A stretch of 64,000 nt of DNA. Origin: Rhodobiaceae bacterium. Lineage in GTDB: Bacteria > Pseudomonadota > Alphaproteobacteria > Rhizobiales > Tepidamorphaceae. The position numbers were made by a program, and so were the translations under genes. Of the stretch, positions 58,484-64,000 are shown in pieces; the stretch's first letter is position 1, and each line of letters begins with the position of its first letter. The stretch covers positions 124,001 to 188,000 of the forward strand of contig JACKJP010000006.1 in assembly GCA_020637895.1 (NCBI GenBank). The letters are read 5' to 3'. The notes below the pieces were generated by a model. It searched no databases and was not told the origin of the DNA. It saw nothing but the letters and a program-made list of their open reading frames with translations.

Positions 58484-58810
58484 ATGACATATTCAGCTAC
58501 CAAACCGTTGTTGCTCGCATGCTGTTTCGCATTCGCCGCTACGGGTCATTGTTTCGCGGATACGGTCGCGCCGAAATACGATGGGACTGAAAATGACCGC
58601 AGACCCGAATGCAGTGCTGAGCGGCCGTCCAAAGATGGCGCCGATAATTCCCTCACCGAGAAACTTGACGAATGCGGCAGTGTTCTCAGCCCGCCGGAAA
58701 GCCGCGATCATGAGATCGTGATACCCGCGCCTGATGCGGGCCGTACCCCCGTCATCCCGCCTAAGGCGCTGCCGCAGACGCCGCCTGAAGACGAAAAGAA
58801 CGGCGACTAG
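58484..58810 (+). CDS. Small secreted protein, Pro-rich
   Basis: A protein of 108 residues starting MTYSATKPLLLACCFAFAATGHCFADT, a clear signal peptide. The mature part has ERPSKDGADNSLTEKLDECGSVLSPPESRDHEIVIPAPDAGRTPVIPPKA, resembling short periplasmic proteins of rhizobia with an LTEKLD core and Pro-rich tail, of unknown role. The ribosome site is weak. Its stop is five bases before the next gene's GTG, so the two are cotranscribed. Confidence 0.6.
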   Translation: MTYSATKPLLLACCFAFAATGHCFADTVAPKYDGTENDRRPECSAERPSKDGADNSLTEKLDECGSVLSPPESRDHEIVIPAPDAGRTPVIPPKALPQTPPEDEKNGD

Positions 58811-58815
58811 GCCGC

Positions 58816-59556
58816 GTGCTTCGGGTTCTGACCTACAATGTGCGGCGATGCCTGGGACTTGACGGAGATGTCTCCGTCCCGCGGATAGCGTCGGTCATCG
58901 CCTCCTGCAGGCCGGACATCATCGCACTCCAGGAGCTGGATGTTCGCCGCGCTCGAAGTTTCGGGGTGGATCAGGCGCAGGAAATTGCCCGCGAGCTCGA
59001 CATGAAACACGTTCACTTCCATCCCGCGCTGAAGGTGATGGAGGAGGAATATGGCGACGCGATCATCACGGCAGCGCCGTCGTGCCTGATCAAGGCCGGT
59101 CCGCTTCCCGGTATGACGCGGCGGCCCCGTCTGGAGCCCAGGGGCGCATTGTGGGTGCGCATAGCCTTTGGCGGGCGGTCCTTCGATATCGTCAACACGC
59201 ATCTGGGGCTTGGGCCGGCGGAACGGCGTGCACAGGCAGCTGCGCTGCTCGGGCCGGCCTGGCTTGGGACGGAAGCTTCCGAGACCCCCGCAATATTGCT
59301 TGGAGATTTCAACTCGCTGCCCGGCGGACGCGTGTACAGGCGGCTTTCTGGGCGGTTCCGCGACGCCTATCGGATCGCTGGTCGCCGTGCCGGTCCACGC
59401 TGCACTTTCATGTCGCGTCTCCCCATGCTTCGGCTCGACTACATTTTTGTCGATCGCGTGCTGTCGGTTGACCGAATCGAAACGGTTTCCACACCGCTGG
59501 CGCGGGTCGCCTCCGATCACCTGCCGCTTGTTGCCGATATCGCCGTGGCGAATTGA
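58816..59556 (+). CDS. Endonuclease/exonuclease/phosphatase-fold enzyme
   Basis: The protein of 246 residues has VLTYNVRRCLGLDG (metal-binding Asn), PDIIALQELD (catalytic Glu), VNTHLGLGPAERRAQ, AILLGDFNSLPGG (Asp/Asn pair) and ASDHLPLVADI (final Asp-His), the complete EEP active site. Relatives include phospholipase C-like and DNA repair enzymes; being next to an LPG synthase-like protein and a phospholipase D protein, a phosphodiesterase acting on lipids is plausible. Start is GTG at 58816. Confidence 0.88.
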   Translation: MLRVLTYNVRRCLGLDGDVSVPRIASVIASCRPDIIALQELDVRRARSFGVDQAQEIARELDMKHVHFHPALKVMEEEYGDAIITAAPSCLIKAGPLPGMTRRPRLEPRGALWVRIAFGGRSFDIVNTHLGLGPAERRAQAAALLGPAWLGTEASETPAILLGDFNSLPGGRVYRRLSGRFRDAYRIAGRRAGPRCTFMSRLPMLRLDYIFVDRVLSVDRIETVSTPLARVASDHLPLVADIAVAN

Positions 59557-59611
59557 AACGCCTTGGGCGGACGGGCGTTAGCTACCCAATGGGCGCAGCG
59601 TGGAGACAGGC

Positions 59612-60607
59612 ATGACGATCACCGCGGATCCGGCAGAATCGTCTGAGGCAGGAAACGAAATTGCGAACTGGTACGATCAGCCCGCGAAGCTGATACGACG
59701 TTATTCGTCCTATCTGATCGCACTACTGGCAATCACCGTTTCCCTGCTGCTTCTTTATCGGCTGTTTCGCGATTACAGCCTTGAGGATCTGCGTCAATCG
59801 CTCGTATCGGCGGATATTGCGCACTTGACGGCGTCAATCGGTTTTGCGGCGGCAAGCTATCTGACGCTGACGGGATTCGATTATCTGGCTCTCATCTATG
59901 CGGGCAAACGGCAGAGCTGGAGACGTGCGGCGCTCGCCTCGTTCTGCGGACTTTCCATCGGACACAATGTCGGATTTGCGGCATTGAGCAGCGGTACGGT
60001 TCGCTATCGCCTCTATTCGCGATGGGGTCTCGGCGCGGGCGACATTGCAAAGGTGATCGCGTTTTGCGGCATGACCGTGGGGCTTGGCATGGGCGTCCTC
60101 GGTGGTGTGGCGCTGGTGTTGCAGCCACAACTCGCGGCGGACCTGACCGGCCTCGGTCAAGGCACGCTGATCGGCTTCGGAATTGCGATTCTTGTGCTCA
60201 TCCTGGCCTATGTGGCGCTTTGCCATTTCAAACGGACGCCATTCCGGTTCCGCAAATGGATTTTCACACCGCCCCGGCCGGGTCTCGCTGTCGCTCAGAT
60301 TGCAGTCGGTGCGATCAACTTCGCGTTCGTCGCAGCCTGTCTGCACCAGGCCATCGCAAGTTTTGAAGCTGTTTCCTATCCTGCTGCGGCCGCGGCTTTC
60401 GTGATTGCCAACACAACGGCGCTCATAGCCCATGTCCCTGGCGGTGTCGGCGTGATCGAGACCGTTGTCCTCAAGCTGCTCCCGGCCACGCAGATGCTGG
60501 TGGCGGTTCTGATCTTCCGGCTCGTCTATTTCCTGATTCCCTTGCCGCTGGGGATATCGGCCCTGGCGATATGGGAATTGTGGACCAGAAGGCAAAAATC
60601 CGACTGA
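59612..60607 (+). CDS. Lysylphosphatidylglycerol synthase-type membrane protein (UPF0104)
   Basis: The protein of 331 residues has eight or so transmembrane helices matching the membrane (flippase-like) part of MprF: YLTLTGFDYLALIYAGKRQSWRRAALASFCGLSIGHNVGFAALSSGTVRYRLYSRWGLGAGDIAKVI, then TTALIAHVPGGVGVIETVVLKLLP. No soluble lysyl-transferase domain follows, so it may flip or bind lipid rather than aminoacylate it. The ATG at 59612 follows GGAGACAGG. Cotranscribed with the EEP gene, 55 bases upstream. Confidence 0.87.
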   Translation: MTITADPAESSEAGNEIANWYDQPAKLIRRYSSYLIALLAITVSLLLLYRLFRDYSLEDLRQSLVSADIAHLTASIGFAAASYLTLTGFDYLALIYAGKRQSWRRAALASFCGLSIGHNVGFAALSSGTVRYRLYSRWGLGAGDIAKVIAFCGMTVGLGMGVLGGVALVLQPQLAADLTGLGQGTLIGFGIAILVLILAYVALCHFKRTPFRFRKWIFTPPRPGLAVAQIAVGAINFAFVAACLHQAIASFEAVSYPAAAAAFVIANTTALIAHVPGGVGVIETVVLKLLPATQMLVAVLIFRLVYFLIPLPLGISALAIWELWTRRQKSD

Positions 60608-60629
60608 CAGGAAACGAGGCCCTCGGAAT

Positions 60630-62201
60630 TCAACGCCAGCGCGCCCGCCAGATCTTCTTCGGGATCTTGTGTTTACGAAAGCTCTTGCGCGTATGCCGGT
60701 AGGGCAAGAGATACGAAATAACGGCCCAGGGGCGCTTGGGATCCAGGAACCATGTCCCCGGCATAGGGCGGGAAGGTCCCTTGTCCGACAGCGCAGCAAA
60801 GGGCTTCAGGCAACGATCACCGCAATTGAGGGCGTCAATCGTCTCGATGATCGATTCGGACCGCTCGAACGCCGACGAGACCTCGTCGATTTCCCGGCCA
60901 AGATGTTCGGCAAGAAGCCTGTCTCTAACGTGAGCAATCGCCTTGCGTGCATCTGGATGACGTCCCTCGAGCATGACATCGCATTCGCTGTCGAGACCGA
61001 TAGAGCGGTTGTTCAGGTTCGAGGACCCGATGCGGAGGATGCGGTCGTCGGCGATGACAAGTTTGGCGTGGACAAAAATGTCGGTCCACCCGTCGCCATT
61101 CGGGACGCATGGATAAAGCACCCGCAATCTGCCATAGCGGTCGGCCTTGCGAAGATACCGTATGAGCCTGTCGCGGTTGGTCTGCATGATCCATCGTTCC
61201 ATGAAGCCATGCGCTTCATGGCTCATGATGACGACGATCTCCGGGCCGTCCTTCTCGCAGAGCCTGCGGGCGAGGATTTTTCCGATGGAAAAGGCGGTCA
61301 TGTACTGCGCCTCGATGTAAATCGAGCGCCTTGCCGACCTCAGGATATCGCGCAGTTGCCAGGCGCCCTCATGCACCGGATCGCGATGCCCGATACCGGG
61401 CATGGTTCGTGCGACGGCGACTGGAATGTTGCTGAACTCCGTTGTCCAGCCGTCAGGCCACAGGCGGCCATGTTCGGGCGACGGCAACTTTTCCTTCGTC
61501 GTGCCATACCAGCGTTCGCGGGCAACCGACGCCAGAATGCCGGCAGGTTCGCCCGAGACGGCAAGCTGCATGTCGTGAACAGGCGGATATTGCTCACCAT
61601 CAGGCGTGGCGCGAAGCGGATCGTCTGGCCGGTGAGCCTGCGTATCCCAGCGATCGATCGTCAGATCGATACCGCCGATGAAGGCGAGAGAATCATCGAT
61701 AGCCACAATCTTCTGGTGATGGGCGGCATAGACCGGATGATCGGTCGCAAGACGGATGCAGATCCTGGGATGGTTCTGCCATTCGGCGCCGAAGATCAGT
61801 TCCTGCGAAGAACCGGGCGCGTGCAGGACAGAAATGCTCCAGATCAGAATGCGGACCTCGAGTTCCGGGTTCGCTTCGACAATCTGTCGCAGCAGGACCC
61901 CGAGCGCGGGGGAGTCCTCTTCGGGTGCTTCCGGCCTCAGCCTGATGCGTCCGTCGAAATCCCAGCCGATTATGAGGACGGATTTCCTCGCCAGGCGTAG
62001 GGCCTGCTCCAGCGCGCTGAAATAATCTGCCCCGTCGATGAAGAGGCATCCGTCGGCTGCTTCTGCCTTGGCGCAACAATTCTGTCCGGTCTGGGAAAGT
62101 TCCTGCCACGGACGCCCGACACCCGAACGCGTTCGAGGGCTCGCCTCGTCGCGGCTTCTTGCAATCGGAATGGGGAGTTCGTCGACGGCGTCCATCCTCA
62201 T
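60630..62201 (-). CDS. Phospholipase D-family protein
   Basis: The protein of 523 residues has two HKD motifs: HHQKIVAIDDSLAFIGGIDLTIDRWD and VHAKLVIADDRILRIGSSNLNNRS, with FIDGADYFSALEQALRLARKSVLIIGWDFDGRI before the first. This pattern fits bacterial PLD/cardiolipin synthase-like enzymes that move phosphatidyl groups. Converges on the LPG synthase-like gene and has an EcfG-type promoter element upstream. Together with EEP and LPG synthase-like genes it suggests lipid remodelling. Ends with a basic tail (RKSFRKHKIPKKIWRARWR). Confidence 0.9.
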   Translation of the reverse strand: MRMDAVDELPIPIARSRDEASPRTRSGVGRPWQELSQTGQNCCAKAEAADGCLFIDGADYFSALEQALRLARKSVLIIGWDFDGRIRLRPEAPEEDSPALGVLLRQIVEANPELEVRILIWSISVLHAPGSSQELIFGAEWQNHPRICIRLATDHPVYAAHHQKIVAIDDSLAFIGGIDLTIDRWDTQAHRPDDPLRATPDGEQYPPVHDMQLAVSGEPAGILASVARERWYGTTKEKLPSPEHGRLWPDGWTTEFSNIPVAVARTMPGIGHRDPVHEGAWQLRDILRSARRSIYIEAQYMTAFSIGKILARRLCEKDGPEIVVIMSHEAHGFMERWIMQTNRDRLIRYLRKADRYGRLRVLYPCVPNGDGWTDIFVHAKLVIADDRILRIGSSNLNNRSIGLDSECDVMLEGRHPDARKAIAHVRDRLLAEHLGREIDEVSSAFERSESIIETIDALNCGDRCLKPFAALSDKGPSRPMPGTWFLDPKRPWAVISYLLPYRHTRKSFRKHKIPKKIWRARWR

Positions 62202-62239
62202 TTGCCTCTTTGGTCGCTTGATGTGATTTCAGCTTCTGA

Positions 62240-62264
62240 ACCGTCATGCAGGCCGGTTTGTTCC
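62240..62264 (-). promoter_or_regulatory. Possible EcfG-type promoter of the phospholipase D gene
   Basis: On the minus strand GGAAC (62260-62264) is followed after 16 bases by CGGT (62240-62243), one change from CGTT. It ends about 39 bases before the gene. Confidence 0.5.
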
Positions 62265-62284
62265 TTGCAACGTTTGCGGATCCG

Positions 62285-62309
62285 GCAACGAAGCACTGGC
62301 GCCTGCGTT
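62285..62309 (+). promoter_or_regulatory. Possible EcfG-type promoter of the DUF3008 gene
   Basis: GCAAC (62285-62289) and CGTT (62306-62309) are 16 bases apart; GCAAC differs from GGAAC at one position. It ends 40 bases before the gene. Confidence 0.4.
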
Positions 62310-62348
62310 GTGAAGATGAGCACTGAAGGCCAAGGCGGAGGAAATGAC

Positions 62349-62534
62349 ATGCCCGCTAAATCGAAAGCCCAGCAGAGAGCCGCTGGAGCAGCGCTCGCGG
62401 CCAAACGCGGCGACATCAGGAAGAGTGAGTTGAGAGGCGCTTCAAAAGAGATGGAAACGTCGATGTCCGAAAAGGAACTGGAGGACCTTGCCTCCACGAA
62501 GCTCAAGGGCAAGCCCGATCACGTCGGCGACTGA
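62349..62534 (+). CDS. DUF3008 small protein
   Basis: A 61-residue protein starting MPAKSKAQQRAAGAALAAKRG, then SELRGASKEMETSMSEKELEDLASTKLKGKPDHVGD. The MPAKSxAQQRAAGAALAAKRG opening and KGKPxHV end are the DUF3008 pattern. The function is unknown; these small charged proteins are often stress-induced. GGAGGAAAT before the ATG supports the start; upstream frame is not coding. Confidence 0.88.
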   Translation: MPAKSKAQQRAAGAALAAKRGDIRKSELRGASKEMETSMSEKELEDLASTKLKGKPDHVGD

Positions 62535-62629
62535 GACGACGGTTCCCTTTAGCGCCGTCGTCAAGGACGCTCGCGGGCAAACCGGGCAGGCTGAATCGTG
62601 GTTTCTTTGATCAAAGTTTTGCCACATGC

Positions 62630-62654
62630 GGAACAAATTGCGCCCTGCATAGTT
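62630..62654 (+). promoter_or_regulatory. EcfG-type promoter of the glycine-zipper lipoprotein
   Basis: GGAAC (62630-62634) and AGTT (62651-62654) are 16 bases apart; one change from CGTT. It ends 31 bases before the ATG at 62686. Confidence 0.5.
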
Positions 62655-62685
62655 TCGCTCTGGGACATCAAGAGGAGAACGACTG

Positions 62686-62937
62686 ATGAAATACGCATTC
62701 ATGGCAATCGCGGCGCTGCTTCTGGCGACGGCCTGCACGCCGACCGAGCGTGGCGCGGTTGCGGGCGGTGCTGTTGGCGCTGCCGTTGGTGGCGCAGCCA
62801 CCGGAACAGTTCAGGGCGCGGCTGTCGGCGGTGCTGTCGGCGCGGTTGCCGGTGCGCTGATCGGCCGTGCGAGCGAGCCGGGCCGCTGCATCTATCGTGA
62901 CCGCTACGGTCGCCAGTATGTTGCCGCCTGCCCGTAA
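62686..62937 (+). CDS. Glycine-zipper outer membrane lipoprotein
   Basis: An 83-residue protein with a signal peptide and lipobox (ALLLATACTPTERG), giving a lipidated Cys17 or so, then a Gly/Ala repeat of glycine-zipper type (AVGAAVGGAATGTVQGAAVGGAVGAVAGALIG), and a C-terminal CIYRDRYGRQYVAACP with two cysteines. Such proteins sit in the outer membrane and may oligomerise. AAGAGGAGAA precedes the ATG. A terminator at 62963-62995 ends it. Confidence 0.88.
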   Translation: MKYAFMAIAALLLATACTPTERGAVAGGAVGAAVGGAATGTVQGAAVGGAVGAVAGALIGRASEPGRCIYRDRYGRQYVAACP

Positions 62938-62962
62938 GGCATTAGGCACGATCCAAAATCAG

Positions 62963-62995
62963 ACCGCCGCGGTTTTCCGCGGCGGTTTTGTTTTG
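62963..62995 (+). terminator. Intrinsic terminator after the lipoprotein gene
   Basis: Perfect 10-bp arms ACCGCCGCGG (62963-62972) and CCGCGGCGGT (62977-62986), a TTTT loop, and a T-rich tail through 62995. Confidence 0.9.
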
Positions 62996-63009
62996 GCCGA
63001 GGTCGCGAT

Positions 63010-63453
63010 TTACGTTGTCAGCAGCCGCTCGATTTCTGAGACAGGATGGTTGGTATAGTCCTTGTCGACTTCAGAGATCACCGCAGCTGAGAGGCTGTTG
63101 GACATCGCCTTGCGCAACGTGCCCAGGACCGCCGAAGGCGCGACGACGACGAGCTTTGCAAACCGCCCCTTTGCATGAAGGGAATCGAGGCGGTCTGCTA
63201 CCGTTTCGGCAAAGCGATGTTCCTCCAGATCGTGCCAGTCGGTGGTTTCGAAAGCGCTTCGCGGTGCATCGCCGCCGGCCCGATAACGACCCGGCTCGTC
63301 GGTACCCTGTTCGTGTGTGGGCGGGTTCTCCTGTTCCATCAATCGTTCGACCTGGAAGTTCGGGTAGACCTCGTCGCCCTCGTTGCGCATCAGCAGGGCC
63401 TTGCGCCCGTCACCGACGACGATCCAGCAATCGTGGGGTATTTTCATCGACAT
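63010..63453 (-). CDS. Host-attachment-family protein (baeRF/AtsE-like)
   Basis: The protein of 147 residues has HDCWIVVGDGRKALLMRNEGDEVYPNFQVERLMEQENPPTHEQGTDEPGRY and a late LDSLHAKGRFAKLVVVAPSAVLGTLRKAM, the pattern of the Host_attach (PF10116) family. The name derives from plant-attachment mutants; the biochemical role is unclear. The fold resembles archaeal release-factor/eRF1 N-domain proteins. A GGAGG site precedes the ATG at 63453. Confidence 0.86.
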   Translation of the reverse strand: MSMKIPHDCWIVVGDGRKALLMRNEGDEVYPNFQVERLMEQENPPTHEQGTDEPGRYRAGGDAPRSAFETTDWHDLEEHRFAETVADRLDSLHAKGRFAKLVVVAPSAVLGTLRKAMSNSLSAAVISEVDKDYTNHPVSEIERLLTT

Positions 63454-63576
63454 TCTCGCGCCACCTCCCTGCAGAGTGTTGTTACGGCAGCGTAGCCGCA
63501 GCCGTGGGAGGCGCCTTGAGGCAGATCATGGAGAACTTGCGCCCGCCGTTCAGGGGGCAACGCGATGCGCGCGGCG

Positions 63577-64000
63577 TCAGTTCCGGCTTTCGAGCAGCCG
63601 CCGGGCGATGACCTGAGCCTGGATTTCGCCCGCACCCTCGAAAATGTTGAGGATGCGCGCATCCGCGAGCACCCGGCTGATCGGATACTCCATCGCAAAA
63701 CCGTTTCCGCCATGGATCTGCAGCGCGTTGTCGGCCGCCGCCCACGCAACGCGCGCGCCGAGCAGCTTGGCCATGCCCGCTTCGAGGTCGCAGCGTCGGC
63801 CCTGATCCTTCTCGCGGCCGGCGAAATAGGTCAGCTGACGCGTAATCAACAATTCGGCCGCCATCATTGCCAGCTTGTCGGCAACGCGCGGAAAATCGAT
63901 GATCGGACGCGCGAACTGGATGCGATCCATGGCATATTTCAGGCCGAGTTCGAGCGCGCACTGGGCGACGCCGATGGCACGCGCGGCTGTCTGGATCCGG
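63577..64000 (-). CDS. Acyl-CoA dehydrogenase, C-terminal fragment
   Basis: The gene continues beyond 64000; the visible 141 codons read RAIGVAQCALELGLKYAMDRIQFARPIIDFPRVADKLAMMAAELLITRQLTYFAGREKD ... AKLLGARVAWAAADNALQIHGGNGFAMEYPISRVLADARILNIFEGAGEIQAQVIARRLLE. The HGGNGF and IFEGAGEIQ motifs are classic ACAD C-terminal features: FAD contacts and catalytic base region. It would pass electrons to the ETF encoded at 51.8-53.5 kb. Substrate class cannot be fixed from the fragment. Confidence 0.93.
   Translation of the reverse strand, partial: RIQTAARAIGVAQCALELGLKYAMDRIQFARPIIDFPRVADKLAMMAAELLITRQLTYFAGREKDQGRRCDLEAGMAKLLGARVAWAAADNALQIHGGNGFAMEYPISRVLADARILNIFEGAGEIQAQVIARRLLESRN

Noticed and set aside
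1..64000. CRISPR arrays, tRNA or rRNA genes, integrases, insertion sequences or attachment sites.
   Set aside because: Scanned by eye for regular repeats, cloverleaf-like segments and transposase motifs; none found.

Overview
The window is high-GC chromosomal DNA from an alphaproteobacterium. Support comes from family content and gene order: ftsEX with YdcF and PlsC, an MJ0042 zinc-finger protein beside a single-domain response regulator, a TIGR02302/DUF4175 giant next to lysA-lptM-argH, DUF2125, chorismate mutase-hisC-tyrA, a PhaR-type regulator, hbd/etfAB with a PduO-type adenosyltransferase and a small HIG1-like protein, an HWE/HisKA_2 kinase, CtrA-type boxes (TTAA-N7-TTAA) and EcfG-type promoters (GGAAC-N16/17-CGTT-like). 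A Hyphomicrobiales or Parvibaculum-like lineage fits best, but species cannot be read from the sequence. I saw no rRNA, tRNA, CRISPR array, phage or insertion sequence.

Region 1 (1-17.5 kb) is an accessory-looking catabolic region. It has a MarR/VOC divergent pair, a reductase, a secreted protein of unknown role, a pair of 2-hydroxyacyl-CoA dehydratase/benzoyl-CoA reductase-like subunits that keep their Fe-S cysteines but have no activator ATPase nearby, DUF427, a methyltransferase, an SDR that has lost its catalytic Tyr/Lys, three tandem class III CoA-transferases, a FadR-type regulator, a 2,4-dienoyl-CoA reductase-like protein, an HD-GYP protein, a second VOC protein and an MFS transporter. 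Two copies of CATTGG-N5-CCAATG, one in the divergent SDR/CoA-transferase promoter and one before the regulator, define a likely local regulon. The substrate is unknown; the gene set suggests activation, dehydration or reduction of an unsaturated acyl-CoA.

Region 2 (17.5-30 kb) is housekeeping and carbon storage: ispG, ispA, mtgA, rpmF, a PAS-GGDEF-EAL protein, phaR, phaA, phaB, a second phaB-like gene, a drug/metabolite exporter and gloB. Region 3 (30-50.5 kb) carries aromatic amino acid synthesis (chorismate mutase, hisC, tyrA), envelope and division genes (plsC, ydcF, ftsX, ftsE), DUF4175, lysA, lptM, argH, two tandem AT3-SGNH acyltransferases and tlpA.

Region 4 (50.5-64 kb) begins with hbd, etfA and etfB, which link beta-oxidation and PHB metabolism to the respiratory chain. 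A site resembling that in the phaR/phaA promoter lies upstream of etfB. It continues with rhomboid, adenosyltransferase and HIG1-like genes, then what looks like a general-stress island: an HWE-family kinase, membrane and secreted small proteins, an endo/exonuclease/phosphatase, an LPG-synthase-like membrane protein, a phospholipase D protein, DUF3008 and a glycine-zipper lipoprotein, several preceded by EcfG-type promoter elements. A host-attachment-family protein and the C-terminus of an acyl-CoA dehydrogenase close the window.
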